Shown here in pieces: positions 23,266-29,682 of a stretch of 34,248 bases of DNA (within the stretch, counting starts at the first letter, position 1; each line of letters begins with the position of its first letter). The position numbers and the translations under genes were made by a program. The stretch comes from Candidatus Woesearchaeota archaeon (lineage in GTDB: Archaea; Nanobdellota; Nanobdellia; Woesearchaeales; SM23-78), in the NCBI GenBank assembly GCA_019322375.1, contig JAHWIP010000014.1, positions 1 through 34,248 on the forward strand, given 5' to 3'. The notes under the pieces are model-generated. The model worked only from the letters and a program-made list of their open reading frames with translations. It did no database searches and was not told the origin of the DNA.

Positions 23266-23904
23266 TTAAACTCCCTTTATTTTTTCTTTCAACTCTTCCA
23301 AGCCATGAACAGTCTCAACACCTTCTAAATCCTTGCCTGCTTCAAGATTAGCAAATATGCAAGGAATATTATTTTTTTTGCAATAATCAAAGCTGTCTTT
23401 TCTGTTGCCGCCAATATACATCCCTGGTTTTCCATATCTTTTTACAAACCTGTCAAAAACAACAACTTTATCATCTTTTTCATGCATCTCAGAAGCCTCT
23501 ATAATATCAAACAAACCAGAGAGTTCTTTTAAGGATAATATTTTTTCAAGAGTCTTCTGAGCATTGGTTGTGACCAGCGCTAATCTAAACTTGTCTTTTA
23601 AAGAAGCAAAATACTGAATAACCTCTTTATTAACAACCCTGGGATTTATTAAAATATATTCATAAACCGAATTAAAATACATCTCCCTTGCCTTGATAGT
23701 CCTCTCCTTATCAGACAGTTCTGGGTAAAGCCTTTGCATAACCTCATCAACATGCTTAAAATAATCATCAGTATTAGCATAATCCTTAACAGAAGCATCA
23801 TCTAATTCTTCAGCAGCTCTCTCAAACCATAAAACATGAGCTTTTTTCCAAGGCTCAGACTTAATAAACAAACCTGACAGAGTTGTGGCAAGGATTGGTT
23901 TCAT
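23266..23904 (-). CDS. degenerate HAD-fold protein (probable pseudophosphatase)
   Basis: The 212-residue protein has the HAD fold layout: a first strand and loop, a helical cap, LALVTTNA (motif II Thr), the Lys region KVVVFDRFVKRYGKPG and a Rossmann strand with MYIGGNRKDSF in the position of motif IV. Motif I reads ILATTLSGLFI, so the catalytic Asp and the D+2 Asp are replaced by Thr and Ser, and motif IV has GGN instead of GD. It should not be a working phosphatase; it may regulate or pair with the active HAD protein encoded next. ATG 23904 lies downstream of ATATTTATAT (about 23926-23936). Confidence 0.75.
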   Translation of the reverse strand: MKPILATTLSGLFIKSEPWKKAHVLWFERAAEELDDASVKDYANTDDYFKHVDEVMQRLYPELSDKERTIKAREMYFNSVYEYILINPRVVNKEVIQYFASLKDKFRLALVTTNAQKTLEKILSLKELSGLFDIIEASEMHEKDDKVVVFDRFVKRYGKPGMYIGGNRKDSFDYCKKNNIPCIFANLEAGKDLEGVETVHGLEELKEKIKGV

Positions 23905-23940
23905 GGGGAGGGGTAATGAATAGAGATATAAATATTTTTT

Positions 23941-23963
23941 GAGGAGAGCAAAAAGCCCTCCTC
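23941..23963 (-). terminator. GC-rich hairpin between the lipoprotein gene and the HAD pair
   Basis: On the minus-strand RNA GAGGAGGGC and GCTCTCCTC pair over 9 bp (one G-U) around a U5 loop. It follows the stop of the substrate-binding protein gene and lies just before the TATA region of the HAD genes. It could end the upstream transcript or act as an operator. Confidence 0.4.
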
Positions 23964-23982
23964 TATTTAAAGGTTGAGACTT

Positions 23983-25035
23983 TTATTCTATTAACTCTAA
24001 TTCCTGGTTCTTAATTTTGTACAAATTCACTTTTCTGTCCTTTCTGTCACCAGTATAATCAAAACTTATCTCTCCTGATGCACCAGCATACTCTGTGTTT
24101 AACAGTGTTTTTACAAAATCTGTTTTTCTATAATCTTTTAATTCTGCTATGATATTGATTGCATCATAAGCAACTTCTGCTCCTATTCCTGGCTCTTCTT
24201 TGTATTCCTGCTTGTATGCTTCTACAAATTCTGTTGTTGGAGGTGCGTATTGAGGCACAATAACTTCTTCACAGTTTTTTCCGCAGGCTTCTAAAATAGT
24301 CGGGTCATTTATCCAGGTTGTTGTTGCGATTTCTGCTTTTATACCCAGTTCTCTTATCTGTTTAATTACTTGCGGGTATTTCTGCTCATACATTGCCAGA
24401 TAAATAAAACCTGGTGATTGTTGCTTAATTTTTAGCAGCTGGGTTCTGAAGTCATTGTATTCTCTTTTAGCCTGCTCAACAAACACTTCTCCTCCCCAGT
24501 TTTTTTCAAAGTATTCTGTTAATGAGTTCTCCCATACAGATATTGTTTTTAGCACTGCCACATTATCATATTCTTTTTGTTTTGCATAGTTAACCAAGGA
24601 TTTCACTTCTATCTCGTCAGAGGGCCACACCCTGAACAATAATATGCTTTTCTGGGTTATTCCAGCGCTTCCGCAGGCAACACATATAGTTGGTATTTGT
24701 TTTTCTTTGATTATCTGAAGCACAGGCTCTGTGCTTTCTGAGTATTCTGTTAATAAAACATCAACTTTGTCTATGTTTACTAATTTATTTGCTGCAGTTA
24801 CTGAGTTTTTTGTTTCACTACCATAATCTTCTATTATTAGTTCAATATCTTTGTTTTTGGCTGCAAGCAGCAGTCCTTTGTGTATGGTGTTTCCAAAATA
24901 AGCATCTTGGCCTGTTAATGACACTAATGCTCCAACTTTTACTTTGTCTTGTGCTATTACTTGTGCAGTAGGAGTTTGAGTGCATCCCCCTATAAGCACT
25001 AATAATAGAGCTATCACTAGGTAGGTTTTTTTCAT
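23983..25035 (-). CDS. ABC-type substrate-binding lipoprotein, branched-chain amino acid (LivJ-like) family
   Basis: The 350-residue protein has a lipoprotein signal (hydrophobic YLVIALLLVLIGGC, Cys18) and then the periplasmic-binding type I fold of the LivJ/amide-binding family. KVGALVSLTGQDAYFGNTIHKG is the typical opening, followed by DYGSETKNSVTAANKL, VDVLLTEYSES, and a second lobe with YDNVAVLKT, FIYLAMYEQ and EVAYDAINIIAEL. It should bind an amino acid or related amide outside the cell. No permease or ATPase gene is in the window, so it either works with a distant transporter or as a sensor. The Shine-Dalgarno is GGGGGGATGAT. It is divergent from the Lrp-like regulator across a palindromic operator. 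Confidence 0.88.
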   Translation of the reverse strand: MKKTYLVIALLLVLIGGCTQTPTAQVIAQDKVKVGALVSLTGQDAYFGNTIHKGLLLAAKNKDIELIIEDYGSETKNSVTAANKLVNIDKVDVLLTEYSESTEPVLQIIKEKQIPTICVACGSAGITQKSILLFRVWPSDEIEVKSLVNYAKQKEYDNVAVLKTISVWENSLTEYFEKNWGGEVFVEQAKREYNDFRTQLLKIKQQSPGFIYLAMYEQKYPQVIKQIRELGIKAEIATTTWINDPTILEACGKNCEEVIVPQYAPPTTEFVEAYKQEYKEEPGIGAEVAYDAINIIAELKDYRKTDFVKTLLNTEYAGASGEISFDYTGDRKDRKVNLYKIKNQELELIE

Positions 25036-25091
25036 TTTATCATCCCCCTTTTTATCTTTACAACCCAGTGGTAATGTTTGCTAATATATAG

Positions 25092-25109
25092 AATTTTCTA
25101 TAGAAAATT
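25092..25109. promoter_or_regulatory. 18-bp perfect palindrome, candidate Lrp operator
   Basis: AATTTTCTATAGAAAATT is fully symmetric. It lies between the divergent substrate-binding protein and Lrp-like regulator genes, just upstream of a TATA-like sequence for the former (about 25080-25090 on the minus strand). Half-site-like TTGCT/AGCAA motifs occur at 25078, 25119 and 25136; the latter two flank the regulator's own TATA box (about 25128-25136). Confidence 0.55.
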
Positions 25110-25157
25110 AAGAAATATAGCAAAAAATTTATATATTGCTGTTGTTTATCTTGTTTT

Positions 25158-26117
25158 ATGCATAAAATAGACAAACTCGACTGGAAAATCCTGCAGGTAC
25201 TTGACTGGAAAGCAAGAGAACCAATGAAAAGGATAGCAAAAACAGTAAGATCAAACAAAGACGTGGTTGCTTATAGAATAAAAAAACTAGAAGAAAAAGG
25301 GATAATACAAGGATACTACCCTGTGCTTGACATGAATAAGCTAGGCTACCATGCATCTCGATTCTACTTTGACCTGAATGAAATGAATGATGAAACAGAA
25401 AAAGAATTCATAAGATTTCTAGACAAAGATCTTCACGCAGCTCTGATATTCAAAACAGAATACCACTTTCATAGATATGGAATCTTTGTATGGAAAAAAT
25501 CTTTGTATGATGCAGAAGACGTGATAATAAAAATAAAAAGAAAAATAGGCAGAATACTGAACAGCTATACCTACTCTTTCATACACACTCAAAAACAATA
25601 CCCAAAGGATTACTTGTTTGGAAAAAAACACCATGATAAAAGTATAACTCTGGCACCAACCCAGAAAGTAAACTATGACAAAGAAGACTATAAGATAATA
25701 AAAGAGATGGCAAAAAACGCCAGAGCATCAACAATGCAGATAGCCAAGAAAACAGGAATACCTCAAACCACAGTCTCTTACAAGATAAAAGCAATGGAGA
25801 GAAAAAAAATAATCAGAGGCTACAGAGCATTAATTGATTTTATAAAGCTAGGCTATAGAAATTATTTTCTAGAAATATATTTAGATACAAATGATAATAT
25901 GGAAAAAATAGAAGCATGGCTAGAAGCACATGCAAATGTTGTCTATATCCAAAGAGCACTAGGAGTTTGCGACATAGAAACAGAAGTAGAAATGAGAAGC
26001 AAGCAAGAATTGCATGACTTTCTAAATGAACTAAAAACAAAATACCCAAATGTAAGAAAAGTGTTAATCAAATCAGAAGTATACATGAAGTTAACATTTT
26101 TACCAGGGGAGGATTAA
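25158..26117 (+). CDS. Lrp/AsnC-type transcription regulator with two tandem modules
   Basis: The 319-residue protein is twice the normal Lrp length. Module 1 has a winged helix (about 5-58: LDWKILQVLDWKAREPMKRIAK, VVAYRIKKLEEKGIIQGY) followed by a ligand-type domain starting FYFDLNEM. Module 2 begins at about 173 (YDKEDYKIIKEMAKNARASTMQIA, TTVSYKIKAMERKKIIRGY) and has a fuller RAM-like effector domain (YFLEIYLDTNDNMEKIEAWLEAH, VVYIQRALGVCDIETEVEM). Lrp proteins sense amino acids and bind DNA as dimers; here one chain could supply both halves. The neighbouring amino-acid-type binding protein and the palindrome between them suggest it controls that gene and itself. The stop codon abuts the tRNA gene. 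Confidence 0.9.
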   Translation: MHKIDKLDWKILQVLDWKAREPMKRIAKTVRSNKDVVAYRIKKLEEKGIIQGYYPVLDMNKLGYHASRFYFDLNEMNDETEKEFIRFLDKDLHAALIFKTEYHFHRYGIFVWKKSLYDAEDVIIKIKRKIGRILNSYTYSFIHTQKQYPKDYLFGKKHHDKSITLAPTQKVNYDKEDYKIIKEMAKNARASTMQIAKKTGIPQTTVSYKIKAMERKKIIRGYRALIDFIKLGYRNYFLEIYLDTNDNMEKIEAWLEAHANVVYIQRALGVCDIETEVEMRSKQELHDFLNELKTKYPNVRKVLIKSEVYMKLTFLPGED

Positions 26118-26203
26118 GCCTCTGGCCGGATTCGAACCGGCGACCGGCAGCTTACGAGGTTCAGCTTGTTAATCTGCTGCTCTAGCCACTGAGCTACAGA
26201 GGC
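26118..26203 (-). tRNA. tRNA-Thr (anticodon CGU) with 14-nt intron between positions 30 and 31
   Basis: Read on the minus strand the gene folds as acceptor GCCTCTG/CAGAGGC (7 bp), D-arm GCTC-AGTGGCTA-GAGC and T-arm GCCGG-TTCGAAT-CCGGC. The unspliced anticodon arm does not fold correctly. Removing 26160-26173 (ATTAACAAGCTGAA) gives GCAGCCTCGTAAGCTGC, a perfect 5-bp stem with loop CUCGUAA and anticodon CGU. The splice sites fall in a bulge-helix-bulge: central helix CAGC/GCTG, 3-nt bulges AG^A and AA^C, and an outer GAG/CTC helix. The discriminator base (26117) is U73, normal for archaeal tRNA-Thr. CCA is not encoded. The gene abuts the stop codon of the Lrp-like gene. Confidence 0.9.
26160..26173 (-). 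other. 14-nt tRNA intron, non-canonical position 30/31
   Basis: The intron ATTAACAAGCTGAA lies inside the anticodon stem, not at the usual 37/38 site. Its 3' part GCTG pairs with CAGC just before the 5' splice site, forming the 4-bp helix required by the archaeal splicing endonuclease. The inner helix is minimal (2 bp with a 3-nt loop), a relaxed type of motif. Confidence 0.82.
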
Positions 26204-26231
26204 ATTAATGATCTATAGAATGAGCAACCTC

Positions 26232-26384
26232 TTAAAGTTTCTGCTTTAACTCTGTCGTCGTGTGTTTCTTTTGGCATTCACTGCAAACTGCTTTTCTTTT
26301 GCCTTTTTTATCCTTTATCATGGTGCCTACTAATTTATTTAGAAATGTAGTTTCTACTTTTTTACCGCAAATATTACACTTCAT
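26232..26384 (-). CDS. small zinc-finger protein (50 aa)
   Basis: The 50-residue protein MKCNICGKKVETTF... has Cys3, Cys6 (CNIC) and Cys34, Cys37 (CSEC), fitting a treble-clef or zinc-ribbon site, in a highly basic chain that ends in a charged helix. The ATG at 26384 has AAGAGGATAAG directly upstream. It lies 12 nt after the preceding gene and is the last gene of the operon with the M50 protease. Small single-zinc proteins of this layout are common in archaea; RNA or ribosome binding is a guess. Confidence 0.68.
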   Translation of the reverse strand: MKCNICGKKVETTFLNKLVGTMIKDKKGKRKAVCSECQKKHTTTELKQKL

Positions 26385-26396
26385 TCTTATCCTCTT

Positions 26397-26714
26397 TTAC
26401 TTCTTATTTACCTTATTCTTTCTTACTTTCTCTAGCTCAAAGTACAAGGCTTTTATCTCCTCTATTTGTCTTTCAAGCTCCCAGTTAATCTCTCCAAAAT
26501 TCTTCTCGCTCTTCAGGATTAGCCTTAACCTGTTGCACATGTCTTCTAGGAATTCCTGGTGTTTTTCAATATGGCTGGTATCTTTGTAGCCATTGCTACC
26601 AACCAGTTTTCTTATCTCATTAATAGACTGCTTGTCATGGGCTGGCAGCTCATAATCATCAAATTCTCTTTTTATTAACTCTTCATCGCTTGGTTCATAA
26701 GGGTCTGCGCTCAT
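26397..26714 (-). CDS. hypothetical charged helical protein
   Basis: A 105-residue soluble protein without recognisable motif. The first third is acidic (SADPYEPSDEELIKREFDDYE). The rest is helical, with probable coiled coil at about 50-100 (EKHQEFLEDMCNRLRLIL, INWELERQIEEIKALYFELEKVRK), ending in a basic tail. It sits between the M50 protease (11-nt gap, Shine-Dalgarno GGAGG) and the small zinc-finger gene, so it is translated from the same mRNA. A role as partner of either product is possible but not shown by the sequence. Confidence 0.6.
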   Translation of the reverse strand: MSADPYEPSDEELIKREFDDYELPAHDKQSINEIRKLVGSNGYKDTSHIEKHQEFLEDMCNRLRLILKSEKNFGEINWELERQIEEIKALYFELEKVRKNKVNKK

Positions 26715-26725
26715 ATTTTTCCTCC

Positions 26726-27298
26726 TTAGATACTTATAAAGTTAGGTATAATTATGTGTATGATATTTAAAATTATTGCTGCTACCAGCATTCCAAAATA
26801 AGCAGGTTTGCTCCAATCAATTATTTTGTGCCCGTCAAAGCCTCTGAAAGGTATTAAGTTAAACAAGGCCAGCCAGGCATTTATCATTAAGCCGTAAAAA
26901 GCAATGCTTGGGATTAAAGGTATTAATAACAGGAATATTAGAGCAAGTAATAAATTTGCACTTGGTCCTGAAGTAGCAATAATCCCTCCTTGTCTTTTGG
27001 ATACAAAGCCTGATATTATCACTGCTCCTGGAGCAGCTATTATAAAGCCAAAGAAACTCATGATAATTGCTATTAATAACATCCTATTATTAGCTCTGAA
27101 CTCTGCGTGCTTGCCAAATTTTCGTGCAAAATGCCTGTGAGAAAGTTCATGCACAACAAATCCTAAACCAACTGTTAGGCCAGCTATGAGTATGCTAAAA
27201 ACCAGGGGCTCTCCACCCCGATAAATTAATATTCCAAAAGCTATGCTAATAGCAAGCCATGCTTTAATCAGTTCTTTTGCTTCAAAACTAAGCTCCAT
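26726..27298 (-). CDS. site-2 protease family (M50) membrane metalloprotease
   Basis: The 190-residue protein has about five transmembrane segments. The zinc motif HELSH (HExxH, about residues 50-54) lies in a hydrophobic helix (TVGLGFVVHELSHRHFARKFG). The third zinc ligand region is the C-terminal NLIPFRGFDGHKI, the NPxxxxDG-type motif of S2P proteases, here with Leu-Ile-Pro spacing. These enzymes cleave substrates inside or near the membrane, often regulators. The protein is minimal, without PDZ or CBS domains. ATG 27298 lies 30 nt after a TATA box (about 27323-27333) that sits between the arms of a G/C-rich inverted repeat. It heads an operon with two small genes. Confidence 0.87.
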   Translation of the reverse strand: MELSFEAKELIKAWLAISIAFGILIYRGGEPLVFSILIAGLTVGLGFVVHELSHRHFARKFGKHAEFRANNRMLLIAIIMSFFGFIIAAPGAVIISGFVSKRQGGIIATSGPSANLLLALIFLLLIPLIPSIAFYGLMINAWLALFNLIPFRGFDGHKIIDWSKPAYFGMLVAAIILNIIHIIIPNFISI

Positions 27299-27314
27299 TA
27301 TAAGAGGAGGAAAG

Positions 27315-27344
27315 CGAGGGGGATTTATAAATATACCCCCCTCG
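27315..27344 (-). promoter_or_regulatory. inverted repeat enclosing the TATA box of the M50 operon
   Basis: CGAGGGGG (27315-27322) and CCCCCTCG (27337-27344) are perfect 8-bp inverted arms around ATTTATAAATATAC, the TATA box. A protein bound to both arms would cover the TATA box and block TBP. Confidence 0.5.
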
Positions 27345-27352
27345 TCTAATAA

Positions 27353-27370
27353 GACTACTTTAAAGTAGTC
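27353..27370. promoter_or_regulatory. 18-bp perfect palindrome between divergent promoters
   Basis: GACTACTTTAAAGTAGTC is fully symmetric. It lies between the M50 promoter and the TATA box of the 27426 gene (GTTTTATATATG, about 27382-27393). A symmetric operator for a dimeric regulator acting on the gene to the right, or both, is the simplest reading. No gene ends here, so it is not a terminator. Confidence 0.55.
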
Positions 27371-27425
27371 ATGGAAAAGAAAGTTTTATATATGAATCGT
27401 TTCTTTCTTATACACAGGGGTTAAG

Positions 27426-28388
27426 ATGTTTAGGGATAATGCAATATTCTTGTTGGTAATCAGTGCAATACTCATACCTTTAATCTTTATTACAACAGAA
27501 TTATTTTTACTAGGAGTATTTATTTTATTATTTATCCTGTCACAGGTAGTACTCATATATTTATTTTATAAAGAAACAGAGGCTGGGTTTGAGGAGTGGT
27601 ATGCTTTCTGGTCAGCTATTCTAAGCCTTGTATTCATGCTTGTGCTTGTTCTGATTGGCAGAAGAGTGGTTACAGAGTTTCTGGGATTAATACTTTTCTT
27701 AATATATTTCATAGGGCTGATTATTTTTTTGTTCAGAAAAGAGATAAAGCAGGCAGTAAAAAAGCCCAGGAAAAAGCCTTCTGAGGAAGAAGACTATAGG
27801 GCTTTCAGAGAAAAAGACGAACTTAAGGAACTAGTGGAATTCTTTGAAGCAGAACAAAAACCCGGGGTTGAAGTTGTTGACATAGAAGAGCCAAAGATAG
27901 AAAAGATAGTGGTGGAAGAGGCAGACAAAGAAAAAAAGCCAAGGGAAAAACAAGAACAACTAAGCGAGGAATGGTTTATGGATATACCTGTTTCAAGAAT
28001 ATATGATTTTGAAGAGAAAAAAATTGAGCAAAAACCTCTGATAAGAGAATTAAAAGAAGCTCCAAAAGTGGATTTTGCAAAAGTAAAAAAAGACCTGCAA
28101 AAAATAGATGATGGTGTCAGGACTATAAGCGAGAAGATAAAGCTGATAAGCGAGAAAGCCATACTTGAAGGAGCAGAGAAAAAGATAAGACAAGCACAAA
28201 AGAAAAAAAAGCCACAGAAGCCAAAAAAGAAAGAGATGAAAGTGTATGCATCAAAAACAGGCACCAAGTACCACTTTGACAAGAACTGCCTGGGCTTGAA
28301 AAGAGTGAGCAAAAAGAACTTTATGACGTATGCGAATTCTGCAGAAGCAAGAAAAAAGAAGTTAAAGGGATGTGAGATTTGTAAGTGA
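27426..28388 (+). CDS. membrane protein with C-terminal Ada-like metal-binding domain
   Basis: The 320-residue protein has three to four transmembrane helices in the first 100 residues (LLVISAILIPLIFITTELFL, LLFILSQVVLIYLFY, then 58-105). A long charged linker follows (about 105-265) rich in Lys and Glu with coiled-coil character. The C-terminal domain (about 272-320) reads YHFDKNCLGLKRVSK, SAEARKKKLKGCEICK. This matches the 'H...C..L......A...G..PC..C' pattern of the zinc-binding domain found in Ada and fused to secreted nucleases and competence proteins. Metal binding near the membrane is likely; the target is unknown. The start ATG 27426 is about 38 nt after the TATA box. Confidence 0.7.
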   Translation: MFRDNAIFLLVISAILIPLIFITTELFLLGVFILLFILSQVVLIYLFYKETEAGFEEWYAFWSAILSLVFMLVLVLIGRRVVTEFLGLILFLIYFIGLIIFLFRKEIKQAVKKPRKKPSEEEDYRAFREKDELKELVEFFEAEQKPGVEVVDIEEPKIEKIVVEEADKEKKPREKQEQLSEEWFMDIPVSRIYDFEEKKIEQKPLIRELKEAPKVDFAKVKKDLQKIDDGVRTISEKIKLISEKAILEGAEKKIRQAQKKKKPQKPKKKEMKVYASKTGTKYHFDKNCLGLKRVSKKNFMTYANSAEARKKKLKGCEICK

Positions 28389-28403
28389 GAATAACTTTTG
28401 AAA

Positions 28404-28874
28404 ATGAAAACCCCTCAAGAAAGACTAGATATTGTTCTGAATGAATATATCTGTGATTGCAGATACTTAATAAAAGCAAAAGTTGACTTTCCTAGAGCAG
28501 AGGGCATTTTTAAAATAGAGGACACTTTTTATGCAAATCCCCGTACAAAACTAAAACATATGACTGATATAGAAGCAAAGTTTTGTTTGAACCAGCTTTG
28601 TTACGCTGCTTTTGGAGAATGGATTATGGAAAAAAGACTTGAACATTTTACAACTTCCTTTGAGGAATATCTTGGTTTAATGCATGAAAACGTGTTCATA
28701 ATAGAATCAAATATTAGATTCAAGAAACCTATCAGCACAGAGTCACCTATTAACGGAGTTATTGAAGTTAAAAAAATAAAAAGAGTGGGCAGGCTCTACT
28801 TAGCTTTTCTGGATTATGACATAGGAGATGGTAAATCCAAAGGAAAAATAGAAGCTGCATTAAAGGGGAGATAA
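28404..28874 (+). CDS. FcoT-like type III thioesterase (hot-dog fold)
   Basis: The 156-residue protein matches the FcoT acyl-CoA thioesterase family by its ordered segments: EYICDCRYLIKAKV, FKIEDTFYANP, the FCLNQLCYAAFGEW segment (the family's 'CFNQLAYSAF'), TTSFEEYLGLM, SNIRFKKPI, and the final GKIEAAL. FcoT of mycobacteria hydrolyses long-chain acyl-CoA and also takes part in isonitrile lipopeptide synthesis. In an archaeon with isoprenoid lipids the substrate is unclear. ATG 28404 is chosen over TTG 28398. It follows the Ada-like gene by 15 nt and may be co-transcribed. It is convergent with nucS. Confidence 0.72.
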   Translation: MKTPQERLDIVLNEYICDCRYLIKAKVDFPRAEGIFKIEDTFYANPRTKLKHMTDIEAKFCLNQLCYAAFGEWIMEKRLEHFTTSFEEYLGLMHENVFIIESNIRFKKPISTESPINGVIEVKKIKRVGRLYLAFLDYDIGDGKSKGKIEAALKGR

Positions 28875-28880
28875 AAGTTC

Positions 28881-29624
28881 TCACCACTCACCCAAACTCT
28901 TTTGGTCCTTATTAAATCTTTCTAATCTTTTTGGCGCATGCACTTCTACCCATTTGAACTTCCATTTCTCGAGCATTTCCTTGGCATTCGGACTGATTTT
29001 TGGGCTGGCAAGTATTCCTTTGACTTGAGTGGCTTTTAGTCCTTTGAGTTCCTTGATTTTTTCCACGTACCTGCGCAGCTGGGTTACGCATTGCAGGCTT
29101 GCTGTATAACGCTTGCACTCAACTATTACGATATTGCCTTTTTTATCATGCCCAAATACATCTATAAAGCCAAACTTGGTATGCTCCTCCCTGCTAAGAG
29201 GCTTGAAATCTTTACTTATTAATTCTGGCTTTGCTTTTATCATATCACTCATATCTTTCTCATTCCCAGCAAGCTCTTGTTTTATACCGTCTTCTAGTTT
29301 GTGATTCATGAAATTATAAACCCGGAAGATTTCTACATCAATATAATCCTTTGATTCAAGGTTTCTTGCTTTTAGAACCAGATGTTTTTCAAAGTTCTCA
29401 AGCGCAACCTTTGACTTTGGCCTCATATAATTGATTGGGTTGCCTCCTTCTGGCTGGTGAACCAGCAAGGTATTATCGCTTTTAACAATTATCATTCTGT
29501 CTCCTCTTGCCAGGAAAGCCTCTGCTCTGCCACTATAGTTTACCTCGCAGCTGCAAAAGAAAACAACAGATTCATTCCTTGCAATTGCTTCCTCAAACTT
29601 CACCTTAAAATCAGTTAGTTCCAT
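28881..29624 (-). CDS. nucS: endonuclease NucS/EndoMS
   Basis: The 247-residue protein has the two NucS domains. The N-terminal DNA-binding domain includes SVVFFCSCEVNYSGRAEAFL and GDRMIIVKSDNTLLVHQPEG. The C-terminal nuclease domain carries the PD-(D/E)XK core GFIDVFGHDKKGNIVIVECKR (Asp in GFIDVF, Glu-x-Lys in ECK), followed by QLRRYVEKI and GILASPKI. The enzyme cuts mismatched or branched DNA and gives archaea a MutS-independent mismatch repair. ATG 29624 is chosen over an ATG at 29648 because the TATA region (29652-29660) lies 28-36 nt upstream of it, with the same 17-bp box as before the CCA-adding enzyme gene. Length is normal for the family. Confidence 0.95.
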   Translation of the reverse strand: MELTDFKVKFEEAIARNESVVFFCSCEVNYSGRAEAFLARGDRMIIVKSDNTLLVHQPEGGNPINYMRPKSKVALENFEKHLVLKARNLESKDYIDVEIFRVYNFMNHKLEDGIKQELAGNEKDMSDMIKAKPELISKDFKPLSREEHTKFGFIDVFGHDKKGNIVIVECKRYTASLQCVTQLRRYVEKIKELKGLKATQVKGILASPKISPNAKEMLEKWKFKWVEVHAPKRLERFNKDQKSLGEW

Positions 29625-29651
29625 TAGAAAAAAACAGAATACACTCATTTA

Positions 29652-29668
29652 ATAAAAATGTTTGGGTT
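29652..29668 (-). promoter_or_regulatory. 17-bp promoter box before nucS, identical to the one before cca
   Basis: On the minus strand AACCCAAACATTTTTAT lies 28-44 nt upstream of ATG 29624, the same spacing as its copy at 2843-2859 before ATG 2815. Confidence 0.6.
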
Positions 29669-29682
29669 GTTTTTACTCTATA

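Noticed and set aside
26118..26203. Class II tRNA (Leu or Ser) with a long variable arm, or tRNA-Val(AAC)
   Set aside because: The 86-nt length suggested a long variable arm, but no 5-bp anticodon stem forms without removing 14 nt, the D-arm is class I, and A34 anticodons are not used in archaea.
27353..27370. Terminator hairpin
   Set aside because: No gene on either strand ends near this palindrome; both flanking genes start here, so an operator is more likely.
27794..28312. 172-residue frame opposite the Ada-like membrane protein
   Set aside because: Ser/Phe-rich composition mirrors the Lys/Glu-rich coding strand; no ribosome-binding site or known motif.
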